From IMG/VR virus record IMGVR_UViG_3300035670_000928, positions 1 through 30,844 of that record: a DNA stretch of 30,844 bases; one strand, 5' to 3'. Of the stretch, positions 1-7,350 are shown one piece after another (position 1 is the first letter of the stretch; every line of letters starts with the position of its first letter). This stretch comes from a virus. The notes under the pieces were generated by a model. It was not told where the DNA came from. It worked only from the letters and a program-made list of their open reading frames with translations, and searched no databases. A program made the position numbers and the translations under genes.

Positions 1-212
1 AGAGCGGGTGTAGGTTCGGGTTGGGTTTCGTGCGGGGAGAGCTGGCGCTCGTTGCCGGCCTGCAGCTGGCTGTCGGGGATGCAGCTGATGCCGACCCCAT
101 TCAGCAGGTAGCAGGTCACGCCGCGCTGGCTGTCGTGCTGCACGTCGATGACGTTCTCGGTTGCGCTGGCGCCGGTGGCCAGCAGCAGGAGGCAGAGGGC
201 GAGGCGGGTCAT
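1..212 (-). CDS. small secreted phage protein, C-terminus cut by window edge
   Basis: The frame starts with ATG at 212 and stays open to the left edge, so only about 70 residues are visible. The N-terminus MTRLALCLLLLATGASA is a clear Sec signal peptide (positive charge, Leu-rich core, ASA cleavage site), so the product should be exported. The rest carries two cysteines (about residues 35 and 44) that could form a disulfide in the periplasm. The start codon overlaps the stop of the upstream ASCH gene as ATGA, which implies translational coupling at the distal end of the leftward operon. No family is recognised and the function is unknown. Confidence 0.7.
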   Translation of the reverse strand, partial: MTRLALCLLLLATGASATENVIDVQHDSQRGVTCYLLNGVGISCIPDSQLQAGNERQLSPHETQPEPTPA

Positions 213-853
213 TGCTGTACCCTCTTGAACTCAACGACCCATACCCATGGGTTTGCAGGCCACGACTCCGTGCCGTTGATGCTCTCCCATAGCGCCTCGA
301 AAGCATCCCGCGCGGTGTGGTCGTGCATCGGAACGCCGGCGGCAGCCTCCTCGAAGGTATGCCACTTGCAGCCTTCCAGCGCCTGACATCCTTCCGCTAC
401 GACCTGAGCCTCGGAGATCGCCTGTAAGCGCTCAACCCTGACGCTGGTGATCTCCAGCAGAATCCGAGAGGCGACCCGCGGCATGTGGATGCTCGGTTTC
501 CAGCGCTCGTCGCCGTAGAAGCGACCGCCGCCCATGGCTGCGGGGAATCGCCCATCTGCCCGGTAGAAGTAAACGCCTTCGTCACCGCCTGGATTAGAGC
601 GACTGAAGGTCTCACGGACCCAGAGACGTTCGCCTGGCCTGCCATACGGGCAGTTGGTAGAGAGGCTGTGACCCAACATGGCGGGGATACTGGTCATTCC
701 CTCACCCCAGCCGGCACCGTAAACCTGCCAGAACCCATTCTTCAGGACCGGCTGAACCTTCATCACCCGGCGGGTGACCGTCTTTTCGCCTTCCAGGATG
801 GCGCGGACCATAGGCCCGCTGAACAGGATCGGTCTTTCCTTTGCTTGAGACAT
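209..853 (-). CDS. ASCH-domain-like phage protein
   Basis: The protein has 214 residues from the ATG at 853. That start has AAGG about 8 nt upstream; a longer frame to 925 lacks a comparable site. The opening segment RPILFSGPMVRAILEGEKTV followed by TRR is the typical start of phage ASCH/YqfB-like proteins, which adopt a PUA-like fold and are thought to bind RNA or modified nucleotides. A Trp-rich C-terminus (ESWPANPWVWVVEF) ends the fold. It overlaps the downstream secreted-protein gene by 4 bases. The exact ligand is unknown; the family call rests on pattern recognition, not a search. Confidence 0.65.
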   Translation of the reverse strand: MSQAKERPILFSGPMVRAILEGEKTVTRRVMKVQPVLKNGFWQVYGAGWGEGMTSIPAMLGHSLSTNCPYGRPGERLWVRETFSRSNPGGDEGVYFYRADGRFPAAMGGGRFYGDERWKPSIHMPRVASRILLEITSVRVERLQAISEAQVVAEGCQALEGCKWHTFEEAAAGVPMHDHTARDAFEALWESINGTESWPANPWVWVVEFKRVQQ

Positions 854-927
854 AGCTTCGCCTTGGCCGCCATATCGCGGCAGTGAATAGAGGGGAAAGT
901 GGTTAGGAACAGCGGTACTAGCCAATT

Positions 928-940
928 ATCTGATTCAGAT
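928..940. promoter_or_regulatory. 13-bp perfect dyad in a divergent intergenic region
   Basis: ATCTGA-T-TCAGAT is a perfect palindrome midway between the leftward ASCH gene (start 853) and the rightward gene at 1026. The half-site ATTCAGAT recurs at 949-956. This divergent 172-bp gap must hold the promoter of the 1026 gene, so an operator role is plausible. No convincing -35/-10 pair was found. Confidence 0.35.
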
Positions 941-1025
941 CATTAATCATTCAGATGCGGCTTCGAGCTGCTGCGGTTAGGCTATGTTGGGTTAACGCAC
1001 ACAACTAAAGTCGTAGGAGGACGGC

Positions 1026-1328
1026 ATGAGAATTCGCGGTGATGTTTTTTGGTCTTGGGCTGACCCGACGCTTCACCATAGGACTCATGACGAAACACTC
1101 GACGATGGAACGCTCATAAATGTCCAGGTGCGGCTGTCGCGGATAGGCAATACGCAAATGTTTATTGGGGTCTATGCGCCTTCAGGCATGCCCTTGCATG
1201 AAGAGGCCTTTGACTCTCGCCCTGGCGAATCGATGACCAGGGCAATGGCGTGGGGCGTTGGCCTTGCTCGCCGGGTTGCTACTGAGGGTGCCCGGAGCAC
1301 GCCTCGTGCTGCGACCTGCTCGAAATAG
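1026..1328 (+). CDS. hypothetical protein, 100 aa
   Basis: The ATG at 1026 is preceded by a strong site (TAGGAGGACGGC). The product is soluble with no signal or membrane segment. It opens with MRIRGDVFWSW and has a central segment that looks like beta strands (INVQVRLSRI, MFIGVYAPSG). It points opposite to both flanking leftward genes, so it is transcribed separately, probably from the divergent gap at 854-1025. Its stop codon lies inside a copy of the AATAG(A)GGGGA motif that recurs in this arm. No family is recognised. Confidence 0.55.
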   Translation: MRIRGDVFWSWADPTLHHRTHDETLDDGTLINVQVRLSRIGNTQMFIGVYAPSGMPLHEEAFDSRPGESMTRAMAWGVGLARRVATEGARSTPRAATCSK

Positions 1329-1340
1329 AGGGGAGAGGGG

Positions 1341-1883
1341 TTACAGCTGGGTGTTGATGCGGGAGAAGGTGAAGCCCTTGTGAGTTCGCCGCCGACCCTT
1401 CAGGCAGGATGTGACAACAGAAGGGTTCATGCCGATGGCGATCAGGTCTCGATGCCCGCGCAGCATGAGACCGAAGCCGCCGCGCTCTGCCTGAACCCAG
1501 CCCTTGTGGGTTCGGCTCTGCAGGCCGGTGCCGTAAACCCTCAATCCCGTTTCAATCGCGTGCCTGACGTTTTCAGATATCGTGCACCACTCAAGGTTCT
1601 CGATGCGGTTGTCCGACTTGACCCCATTGAGGTGATTCACCTGAGGAAGGTCAGACTCGCCAAGAAAGGCACAAGCCACCAGCCGATGAACTGTTCGCTG
1701 CTTTCGAGTCACGCATGCGAGAAGGTATCCATCTTTGTTTGGCTTCTGTTTGAGGATTCGCGGCTGCTTGACCCCAGCAACGATCCTTGCACGGATGAAT
1801 GAACGAATTCGTCCAAAGCTGCTGGCCTCATAGCCTGGAAAACCTGGTATCGGCGACCACCGCTCAGTGATGGAGGTGTTCAT
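1341..1883 (-). CDS. HNH homing endonuclease with NUMOD4 domain
   Basis: This 180-residue protein begins with a NUMOD4 motif (ERWSPIPGFPGYEASSFGRI), the DNA-recognition segment common in phage HNH homing nucleases. An HNH core follows: TVHRLVACAFLG, then QVNHLNGVKSDNRIENLEWC. These carry the catalytic His and the N...H..N pattern of single-strand or double-strand nicking enzymes. The C-terminus probably helps bind DNA. The start has GGAGA 7 nt upstream and overlaps the previous stop as ATGA, so it is expressed within the leftward operon. It is likely a free-standing selfish gene. Confidence 0.9.
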   Translation of the reverse strand: MNTSITERWSPIPGFPGYEASSFGRIRSFIRARIVAGVKQPRILKQKPNKDGYLLACVTRKQRTVHRLVACAFLGESDLPQVNHLNGVKSDNRIENLEWCTISENVRHAIETGLRVYGTGLQSRTHKGWVQAERGGFGLMLRGHRDLIAIGMNPSVVTSCLKGRRRTHKGFTFSRINTQL

Positions 1884-2365
1884 GGCTTTTCTCCATCTCG
1901 GGTCTGGTGGGATAGCGATTCGACCTGCTTCATCAGCTCGCCGAACCTTTCCTTTCCGCCATGGGAATTCCAGGCCTCGTCAAGACCATCCAGCAGCGAA
2001 TCCCGCTCGGCCAGCTGGGCGCGCAAGGTGGTGATTTCCATTCTTGCGGCGCGTAGTTCTGAGCTGTGAAGCTCAAGCAGTCTGGAGCCCGTGATGGGTG
2101 CGGCATCTGATCCCAAAACCCGAGCCTCAATTGACGCCCAGGCAAGCTCATACTCTGGCCAATCGCTTTCGATGACCAGAAACTGTCGAGGAGGGGCGCC
2201 GGCAGCGAACATCCGATCATGGACAATCCGGGATGCTTTCGAGAACTCCAGCCGCTGCTTTCCGGGAATCTTGTCCAAGTCACTGCGCTTAATGACGATG
2301 TAGCGGTCTTCGCGCTGACGCACGCTGACCATCTCGGTGTTGCTGGATCGGTTTTCTGTGGGCAT
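1880..2365 (-). CDS. hypothetical coiled-coil phage protein, 161 aa
   Basis: The ATG at 2365 has AGGAG 6 nt upstream. The N-terminal half is mixed alpha/beta (VSVRQREDRYIVIKRSDL; FLVIESDWPEYELAW). Residues about 100-150 form a heptad-like coiled coil (LHSSELRAARMEITTLRAQL). Similar small proteins occur in early operons of many Pseudomonas phages, without known function. The 3' end overlaps the HNH nuclease start by 4 bases and a 12-base gap separates it from the upstream 77-aa gene. Confidence 0.7.
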   Translation of the reverse strand: MPTENRSSNTEMVSVRQREDRYIVIKRSDLDKIPGKQRLEFSKASRIVHDRMFAAGAPPRQFLVIESDWPEYELAWASIEARVLGSDAAPITGSRLLELHSSELRAARMEITTLRAQLAERDSLLDGLDEAWNSHGGKERFGELMKQVESLSHQTRDGEKP

Positions 2366-2377
2366 GGGTAACTCCTA

Positions 2378-2611
2378 TTAGCGCGCACCAGGCGAAGGCA
2401 GTGAGCGCTCTGATTCAATGAACCCGGTGGACGAGGCGTCGGCACCAGTAGCGACGATGAAGGCAACCTCCACCTTGGCCGAGTCGACCAGCACCTTCCC
2501 GACGTCAGCAATCGCCTTGGCGCGGTCGATGTCCATGGGGTTATCCCGATCCTGAAGCGCTTCCAGGGTGGCAAAAAGGTGATTACGCAGGTCAGTCATC
2601 TTGTTTTTCAC
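2378..2611 (-). CDS. small conserved phage protein, 77 aa, GTG start
   Basis: The frame uses GTG at 2611, with GAGG about 9 nt upstream; the in-frame ATG at 2599 has no ribosome site, so the GTG is preferred. The protein is a short helical polypeptide (MTDLRNHLFATLEALQDRD; IDRAKAIADVGKVLVDSAKV). This looks like a small conserved family common in phage early regions. It overlaps the 3' end of the upstream HNH gene by 20 bases, consistent with coupled translation. The function is unknown. Confidence 0.7.
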   Translation of the reverse strand: MKNKMTDLRNHLFATLEALQDRDNPMDIDRAKAIADVGKVLVDSAKVEVAFIVATGADASSTGFIESERSLPSPGAR

Positions 2612-3302
2612 GAGAGGCCTCGCTGATAGCTCGCTTGAGCTTGCTGAGTTGGCGGATGGTCGACTTGAGCTCAGGCGGATACCGGTGGATGGTATTGCGG
2701 CGCATGTTTTCTGCGCGGCTGACCAGCTCTAGGTTGTCGAGCTCGATGTGTTGTGGATTGCGGTCCTTGAACACCACCAGGTGGCCTGGCGGGATCTCGC
2801 CGTGGGCTTCTTCCCAAAGCAGCGAATGCACTGACTTCCAGCGGCGATACGATGGACCGTCATCGCAAACTTTCCGCTGCCGTATCCCATCCTCGGTGAC
2901 GCGCTCAGTGCCTACTGGCAGCCAGGTGTGAGGCTTATTGCCCTTTCGAAACTGGGTGGCTTCGCCGCCAATCTGAAGCCCCTTCAGGCCCTTGTTCCAC
3001 GGTTCCTGGCCTGGCTTGAACCGATATTCGATTCCAGGGTTGTCATCCCGTCGCAGGCGGCAGGCATGCTCGCTGGCGAGATATTCATCGCTTCGGGTCA
3101 GGCCCAAGGCGTGAGCCTTGTTGTAGATGGCGTGGTCGGGCCGATTGAATGTGCGCACCAGATCCGGCATTGGCGTGTCAGGGTACAGATCCTGGAGCCT
3201 GCTCACTTCCGCGTCGGTCCAGAATCTCCGTGACGGCTCGGGCGAGGCCCTCACAAGCCGTCGCCTTGCGTCTTGCAAGGCCTGCAGGGCGATTGGGTTC
3301 AT
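2592..3302 (-). CDS. HNH endonuclease, 236 aa
   Basis: The ATG at 3302 has GAGG 9 nt upstream; the frame stays open further upstream to 3473 but without a better start. The N-terminal 80 residues resemble an SANT/HTH-like DNA-binding segment (RRFWTDAEVSRLQDLYPDTP). The C-terminal half is an HNH nuclease: SVHSLLWEEAHGEIPPGHLV, then DRNPQHIELDNLELVSRAEN with the conserved His and Asn residues. The GTERVTEDGIRQRKVCDDG stretch is typical of this subgroup. It is probably a homing or phage-borne nicking enzyme. It is the second such gene within 2 kb. Confidence 0.88.
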   Translation of the reverse strand: MNPIALQALQDARRRLVRASPEPSRRFWTDAEVSRLQDLYPDTPMPDLVRTFNRPDHAIYNKAHALGLTRSDEYLASEHACRLRRDDNPGIEYRFKPGQEPWNKGLKGLQIGGEATQFRKGNKPHTWLPVGTERVTEDGIRQRKVCDDGPSYRRWKSVHSLLWEEAHGEIPPGHLVVFKDRNPQHIELDNLELVSRAENMRRNTIHRYPPELKSTIRQLSKLKRAISEASREKQDD

Positions 3303-3326
3303 GAGTGATCCTCGCCGTGGAGTCGT

Positions 3327-3349
3327 TATCGTTGAATAGGGGAAGGCGC
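3327..3349. repeat. 23-bp direct repeat, copy 1 (contains GTTGAATAGGGGAAGG)
   Basis: Bases 3327-3349 are identical to 3583-3605. The repeat sits in the leader of the HNH gene (start 3302). Read leftward, it contains TTCCCCTATTC, which recurs in shorter form at 8511-8522, 885-899 and 1323-1335. Confidence 0.85.
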
Positions 3350-3415
3350 CGCAGTAGCGCGCATTGTTCTGCTGGGCTATCAATTCATGTCTGACTCGAC
3401 CCCGTGGAGGTCGCC

Positions 3416-3595
3416 ATGACACTGAAAAGCGATACCGAGGCCCTTGCCTCGATCGAGGAAGAAGCCCAGGCAATGCTGAAGAAGATCGGCCTGCCTGATG
3501 ATCACCTCAAAAAGGACATGGTCATCTGCCTACGCCAGATCATCGCGATTGCCCGCTACCGGAAGGGCCTTGGTGCCGAACCTATCGTTGAATAG
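3416..3595 (+). CDS. small helical protein, 59 aa
   Basis: The ATG at 3416 has GGAGG 6 nt upstream (TGGAGGTCGCCATG); an upstream GTG in frame (3404) sits on the ribosome site and is not used. The product is charged and helical (LASIEEEAQAMLKKIGLPDD, then ICLRQIIAIARYRKG), with no Cys or membrane segment. It lies alone on the plus strand between leftward genes. Its last codons and stop fall inside copy 2 of the 23-bp repeat, so its 3' end may have been copied by recombination. The function is unknown. Confidence 0.6.
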   Translation: MTLKSDTEALASIEEEAQAMLKKIGLPDDHLKKDMVICLRQIIAIARYRKGLGAEPIVE

Positions 3596-3605
3596 GGGAA
3601 GGCGC
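3583..3605. repeat. 23-bp direct repeat, copy 2
   Basis: Identical to 3327-3349. This copy covers the codons for the last residues (IVE) and the stop of the 59-aa gene, and continues into the gap after it. The plus-strand frame ending at 3339 in copy 1 ends with the same residues and stop, which suggests copy 1 is the relic of another gene end. Confidence 0.85.
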
Positions 3606-3625
3606 TGGCGGGCAGCGCCGGAGGG

Positions 3626-4042
3626 TCAGGCGGCAGCGCGAACTTTGAAGCTCAGCATGGCTGTGGCGTCGTCGTTGAAGCACTCGGCCAGCTCTTGATA
3701 GGCCCGGTACTTGGCCTGGCTGCGAGTGGCTGCCCACACGCGCTGCACGTAATGGCGCGCATCGCCCAGCATGAACCGGACGTCATCCCAGTCATACATA
3801 CCGTTGGTGAGCACTTCCCACTGCTTCAGCGGAAGTTTCTCGGCCATCTCGCCGTACTGCATCTCCCAGGTCGGGTGGTAGTTGCGGATGCGCTTCTTTG
3901 GGTCGCTGTCGAGGATGACGCCGATGTAATGGCCGCGGTCGGCCATGATCACGCCCGGCTCACCGTTGGCGATCACCCGGCGCCCGATCTCGGCCGGCAC
4001 ATCGTAGTGGCGGCGGACGTAGTCGCAGTTGTAGTTGCTCAT
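3626..4042 (-). CDS. conserved Pseudomonas phage protein, 138 aa
   Basis: The ATG at 4042 has GGAGA 6 nt upstream. The frame continues to 4087 but the upstream ATGs have no ribosome site. The protein begins MSNYNCDYVRRHYDVPAEIG and continues with a short beta-rich part (RRVIANGEPGVIMADRGHYI) and an aromatic segment (KKRIRNYHPTWEMQY). I recall near-identical hypothetical proteins in many Pseudomonas prophages. The C-terminal half is helical. The function is unknown; it is a member of the leftward early operon. Confidence 0.75.
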   Translation of the reverse strand: MSNYNCDYVRRHYDVPAEIGRRVIANGEPGVIMADRGHYIGVILDSDPKKRIRNYHPTWEMQYGEMAEKLPLKQWEVLTNGMYDWDDVRFMLGDARHYVQRVWAATRSQAKYRAYQELAECFNDDATAMLSFKVRAAA

Positions 4043-4145
4043 GTCTTTCTCCATGCATGCGCCGCCCTCCGTGGCCGGATGCGGCATGGTGTTGGTATGA
4101 GAGTTGCTCTACCCCTGAAACACTAAGAATTTGGGGAATGCCGTA

Positions 4146-4244
4146 ATGACCCAGGGCGATTTTCGCTACATGGTATTCGTGGTAGTAGCTGTGGTGGTGC
4201 TTACGATTGTGGGGGCATGGGTGTTTCTTGAATTCATTAGCTGA
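4146..4244 (+). CDS. 32-aa single-helix membrane protein
   Basis: This short frame starts with ATG at 4146 and stops at 4242-4244. GGGGA lies about 9 nt upstream. The peptide is MTQGDFRYMVFVVVAVVV and continues with a Leu/Val/Ile-rich stretch through TIVGAWVFLEF, giving one transmembrane helix of about 20 residues and a very short tail. Such mini membrane proteins are common in phage early regions. No function can be given. Confidence 0.55.
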   Translation: MTQGDFRYMVFVVVAVVVLTIVGAWVFLEFIS

Positions 4245-4326
4245 GCCCCACCGGCGGGTCATGCCAACCCCTGAGTTGGGCCTGCTCGCATGGTGGCAAT
4301 TTGGTTTGGGATGGGGTATTACGGGT

Positions 4327-4345
4327 GACCGGCATGGGGCCGGTC
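4327..4345 (+). other. GC-rich hairpin in the leader of the 4364 gene
   Basis: GACCGGC (4327-4333), loop ATGGG, GCCGGTC (4339-4345) forms a perfect 7-bp stem 18 nt before the start codon of the next gene. No T-tract follows, so it is not a standard terminator. It may protect or regulate the leader of the 4364 transcript. Confidence 0.4.
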
Positions 4346-4363
4346 TGAAGAACGGAGTCAGGT

Positions 4364-4678
4364 ATGTCGGTCAAAATCAACCGAAGCGGTCTAGACAAAC
4401 TGATCAAAAATGCAAAGGAGCTGCAAGCCACTAAGCAGGTGAAGCTTGTGGATTTGATGAATCCGTCTTTCATAGCTGCTCACAGCAAGTTTGAAGATCT
4501 TGACGCGCTGTTCGCAGCCTCCGGTTTCAAAGTCGATTCCGCTGAAGATTTCGCCGCGATCCCTGACGATAAATGGGACGCCTTCATATCGGAAAACACG
4601 GATTTCGATAACTGGCTGGAAATGCAGAAGGTTGCGCATGCGGAATTCGCCAAGTCAGTTCTAAACAAAGGACTATGA
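4364..4678 (+). CDS. conserved phage protein of unknown function, 104 aa
   Basis: The ATG at 4364 has GGAG 6 nt upstream. The protein opens MSVKINRSGLDKLIKNAKEL, followed by VDLMNPSFI, SKFEDLDALFAASGF and IPDDKWDAFISENTDF. I recognise this as a widespread prophage family, usually left as hypothetical. It is acidic, helical and soluble. It is transcribed rightward alone and its stop directly abuts the stop of the leftward 4679 gene with no base between them. A role as a small accessory or host-interaction protein is only a guess. Confidence 0.75.
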   Translation: MSVKINRSGLDKLIKNAKELQATKQVKLVDLMNPSFIAAHSKFEDLDALFAASGFKVDSAEDFAAIPDDKWDAFISENTDFDNWLEMQKVAHAEFAKSVLNKGL

Positions 4679-5194
4679 TCAAAAAACAGGCCTGATTAGC
4701 TCATCCCCCGGGTCCTGCTGAATAATCAGCATGCTCTTCCGGTCGAAGGCCAGGGCCAGGCGTGGCGAGATGCTGATCTGATGGCGCGGCGGGGTTAGAA
4801 ACTTCGCCGCGTGCAGCCTGCCCAGGGCGTGGATGCCATGAATCAGCGCCTCGATCATCTGGCTGAGGGTAGCATCAGCCCAGCCGCAGATGGCGCGCAG
4901 GTGCTGTCCGGTTCGCTTCCTGGCTGACAGCCGAAGCGGCTCAGTCCGCGCCACAGAACGGTGGCCTTCTATTTCGTGGCGCGCGATTCTGAGCAAGGCG
5001 TGATGCCCGAGTGCTTCGATGTGATGGATCATCAGCGTCATCGCCTCGCCCTGTTCCTCGATCCCGGCCCACTCCATCAGCTCCAGCAGGGCCTGTTTAG
5101 TCCCTGGTCGAACCTTCAAGCGCAGGTCTTCTTCCTGCAGCCGTGCGGCTTTGGCGCGGCGCTTCTCGTCGCGTTCCTTGGGTGACATCGCCAT
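4679..5194 (-). CDS. small RHH-like phage protein with internal duplication
   Basis: The ATG at 5194 has GGAGG 6 nt upstream. A basic N-terminus (MSPKERDEKRRAKAARLQEE) precedes a segment with an RHH-like layout: LRLKVRPGTKQALLELMEWA, then EQGEAMTLMIHHIEALG. A second weaker copy follows: SARKRTGQHLRAICGWA, then SQMIEALIHGIHALG. Two tandem strand-helix-helix units in one chain would give a built-in dimer for DNA binding. The last 40 residues are unrelated. It sits downstream of two small genes in the leftward operon. DNA binding is inferred, not shown. Confidence 0.65.
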   Translation of the reverse strand: MAMSPKERDEKRRAKAARLQEEDLRLKVRPGTKQALLELMEWAGIEEQGEAMTLMIHHIEALGHHALLRIARHEIEGHRSVARTEPLRLSARKRTGQHLRAICGWADATLSQMIEALIHGIHALGRLHAAKFLTPPRHQISISPRLALAFDRKSMLIIQQDPGDELIRPVF

Positions 5195-5279
5195 ACGGCA
5201 CCTCCATGATTCCGCTGGGCGGGATGTGTATGTGCAGCTGGCGGCGACGCTGCTGCGTGAGCTTCTGGATGCGTCTCAT
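5097..5279 (-). CDS. possible small basic protein overlapping the 4679 gene
   Basis: An ATG at 5279 overlaps the stop of the preceding 54-aa gene as ATGA, a junction style used throughout this operon. The frame gives 60 residues, starting MRRIQKLTQQRRRQLHIHIP and very rich in Arg. It overlaps the well-supported gene starting at 5194 by 98 bases in another frame, and the overlapping half looks like an out-of-frame reading. Only the N-terminal 28 residues lie in non-shared DNA. It may be a short coupled leader for the next gene. Confidence 0.35.
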   Translation of the reverse strand: MRRIQKLTQQRRRQLHIHIPPSGIMEVPYGDVTQGTRREAPRQSRTAAGRRPALEGSTRD

Positions 5280-5440
5280 GGGTGGCACACCTCAATGGGC
5301 GTTTTCTTCGTCGAGCCAGACGGCATAACCACCAGTAGACGCTTGTTTCCTCGGTATACGCCCCAAGGCTGACCAGTGGACCTGGCCATGGCCGCCGCGT
5401 ACTTAACGGCGGGCACGGGCTGGGAGATTGTGGCGATCAT
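5276..5440 (-). CDS. small basic phage protein, 54 aa
   Basis: This frame runs from ATG at 5440 to TGA at 5276-5278. It starts three bases after the stop of the HTH-like gene (5444) and its own stop overlaps the next ATG. The product reads MIATISQPVPAVKYAAAMAR followed by STGQPWGVYRGNKRLLVVMP, a compact basic protein with a plausible helix and beta hairpin. Gene packing and composition support it. The function is unknown. Confidence 0.6.
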   Translation of the reverse strand: MIATISQPVPAVKYAAAMARSTGQPWGVYRGNKRLLVVMPSGSTKKTPIEVCHP

Positions 5441-5443
5441 GGC

Positions 5444-5956
5444 CTACCCCCGATTCCGCTGGAGCGGGAAGTCAATGTCGAACTCGGCAAGAATTCGCGC
5501 GAACCTGCAGTTACCGATGCCCAACTCCAAAGTCACACCCCACCGGGACATGCCGGTATCACGCAGGGCAATGATCTTGTCGGCGAGATCACGATCCTCC
5601 TGGCTCGGTTCGGCTTTTGCCTTTGCTGGTGTGGCCGGCTTCGGCGGGCTGAAGAACCTGAATCCTCCCCGCGCCGCTACGCCCCAGAGAGCGGTCTTGG
5701 TTTCGCCCAGGAGCTTTGCGACCTCGCCACAGGTCATGGTCTTGGCGAGCTCTTCTACCTGAGCTGTGCGTGCCTTGGCGCGGCTTTTACGCTCGCCGCC
5801 GCGCTCCTGCTTGACTGGCTTGACCCGCTTCGGCTTCGGCTCAGGGTGATGACGCTGGCGGAAGGGCACGTACTGGAACCCCTCCAGCACAATGATCCGG
5901 CCGCCAGACGCGAAGAAGGCCGCTTTGGCGGCCTCCAGGTCGATGGATTGGTTCAT
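5444..5956 (-). CDS. HTH-like phage protein, 170 aa
   Basis: The ATG at 5956 has GAGGTG 4 nt upstream; a GTG two codons earlier lies on that site. A short N-terminal domain (IDLEAAKAAFFASGGRIIVL) leads into a basic linker rich in KPKRVKP. A helix-turn-helix-like segment follows (VEELAKTMTCGEVAKLLGET), then a second (LADKIIALRDTGMSRWGV, TLELGIGNCRFARILAEF). Two HTH units suggest a small DNA-binding protein. It follows the recombination genes at a 7-base gap, so it may accompany recombination or regulate the left operon. Confidence 0.65.
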   Translation of the reverse strand: MNQSIDLEAAKAAFFASGGRIIVLEGFQYVPFRQRHHPEPKPKRVKPVKQERGGERKSRAKARTAQVEELAKTMTCGEVAKLLGETKTALWGVAARGGFRFFSPPKPATPAKAKAEPSQEDRDLADKIIALRDTGMSRWGVTLELGIGNCRFARILAEFDIDFPLQRNRG

Positions 5957-5963
5957 GCTCACC

Positions 5964-6581
5964 TCATGCTGCGATTCCGAGCACGCGATTCATGCGCTCG
6001 TCGAGGATTTCGTAGAAGGTTTTCACGCGCTCCGAGAGCTTGCGGATCATCGCCTCGTCCCGGTAGGCACGCTTCACGAACAGTGGCATGCCGGGCCAGT
6101 AGCAGATGAAATCGATCCACTCGCGCTCAGACACCCATAGCCCACCCTGGCACTGAGCGACATGCTCTTTCGGTATCTCGCCGCCCAGGATCACGTCGAC
6201 CTGCAGCTTGGGCAGCTTGGTCTTGATCTCGGTCAGGCCCTTGTCGCCTACCAGGGCGTCCGGCGAGTAGCCGATTCCGTGGTTGAGGATGATCCCAACC
6301 TCGGTCGTTTCGACCTCTTCGCTGTCGCGGTAGAGGTTGCGAGCAACGCCTTCCAGCTCATGGCCGCGCTCTGTATGCCGGTTGCCGCTGAATGGATCGG
6401 CCGCTTCGCCGGTGATGCGTTCGCCGATCAGCGTGTTCATGTAGGTGAATGCGCCGGCTCCGAAGCCGGCTTCACCCTTGCCGTTCACGAGCAGGCAGTC
6501 CAGTTCACTGCAGGTGATGATGCCCAGGCGCAGGTCTAGCCAGGCCTGAGTGCCTTGTTCGACATCTGAGATGATCTGCAT
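5964..6581 (-). CDS. YqaJ/lambda-Exo family exonuclease
   Basis: This 205-residue enzyme degrades one strand of dsDNA ends to give 3' overhangs for annealing recombination. Family motifs appear in order: QGTQAWLDLRLGIITCSE near the N-terminus, the Glu of RGHELEGVARNLY, the catalytic Asp of SPDALVG, EIKTK with Glu and Lys, and HVAQCQGGLWV. Together they form the PD-(D/E)XK metal site. The ATG at 6581 has AGGAG 6 nt upstream, overlapping the ERF stop. It works with the annealing protein just upstream, like lambda Exo and Beta. Confidence 0.93.
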   Translation of the reverse strand: MQIISDVEQGTQAWLDLRLGIITCSELDCLLVNGKGEAGFGAGAFTYMNTLIGERITGEAADPFSGNRHTERGHELEGVARNLYRDSEEVETTEVGIILNHGIGYSPDALVGDKGLTEIKTKLPKLQVDVILGGEIPKEHVAQCQGGLWVSEREWIDFICYWPGMPLFVKRAYRDEAMIRKLSERVKTFYEILDERMNRVLGIAA

Positions 6582-6584
6582 GGT

Positions 6585-7343
6585 TTACTCCTGCGGCCGG
6601 CTGGCCGACTTGGTGAGGCGAGCGAGCACAACGTCGAACTCGGATTTGTAGACGTTGGCAGCGCAGCCGTACTTGGCGGTGAAGTTGTCGACCAGGACCT
6701 GGCTGCATTTTTTCAGCAGCTCATCGAGTTGGGCGGCTTGGCGCGGGGTGATGACCGGCTCATCAGGCACCTGTGTCGGTACGGCTCCTTGGCCGTCATC
6801 GTCTTCGCCGGTAGTAGTGAAATTCAGAAGAGCGCCTGCCGTGTAGCGCTTCCCGTAGCTGACAGAACTGGCAACGGCCTGGACGGCATTCTTGCTGCCG
6901 GTAGCATCGGCTGGCAGGAGGATTGATGTGGTTTCCCTGTGGCCGTCTCGATGACTAAGCACGCCCTCAACCTCGATGCCTTTGTCGGTGCGTGGAATTC
7001 GGAAGGTGAGTGCAAAGCCGTGCTTCGCCAGGATGGGCTTCAACTCTTCGTTGATGTCCTCCCACAGGGCGTAGGTAGATTGGACGTTCTTGTACTTGTC
7101 CTTGATTGCGCCGCGCTCACGGATAACCGGAAGCTCTTCCTGCATGGCGGCTAGCGCGGCATCGAACGCTTGCTGCGCCTGTTGCGCTTGGTGCTGGCGG
7201 TGCATCGCCATCAATCGCTCCATCTTGTCGATGTCTGCATTGGGTGACATTGCAACTTGCTGGATGATCTGCAGGATGGTCGCCGACTCGGCGGCTACAG
7301 CCTGTGGCTGGGAATGGGTTTCGACCCTGGCTACTTGGCTCAT
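6585..7343 (-). CDS. erf: ERF-family single-strand annealing protein
   Basis: The 252-residue protein belongs to the ERF superfamily (P22 Erf-like), ring-forming ssDNA-annealing recombinases. A helical, Gln-rich N-terminus (MERLMAMHRQHQAQQAQQAF) precedes the core with LPVIRERGAIKDKYKNVQST, YALWEDINEELKPILAKHGF and the signature SKNAVQAVASSVSYGKRYT. The C-terminal tail is acidic and variable. The ATG at 7343 has GAGG 6 nt upstream. It lies between the coiled-coil gene and the exonuclease, forming a complete double-strand-break recombination module. Confidence 0.93.
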   Translation of the reverse strand: MSQVARVETHSQPQAVAAESATILQIIQQVAMSPNADIDKMERLMAMHRQHQAQQAQQAFDAALAAMQEELPVIRERGAIKDKYKNVQSTYALWEDINEELKPILAKHGFALTFRIPRTDKGIEVEGVLSHRDGHRETTSILLPADATGSKNAVQAVASSVSYGKRYTAGALLNFTTTGEDDDGQGAVPTQVPDEPVITPRQAAQLDELLKKCSQVLVDNFTAKYGCAANVYKSEFDVVLARLTKSASRPQE

Positions 7344-7350
7344 GGCGACC

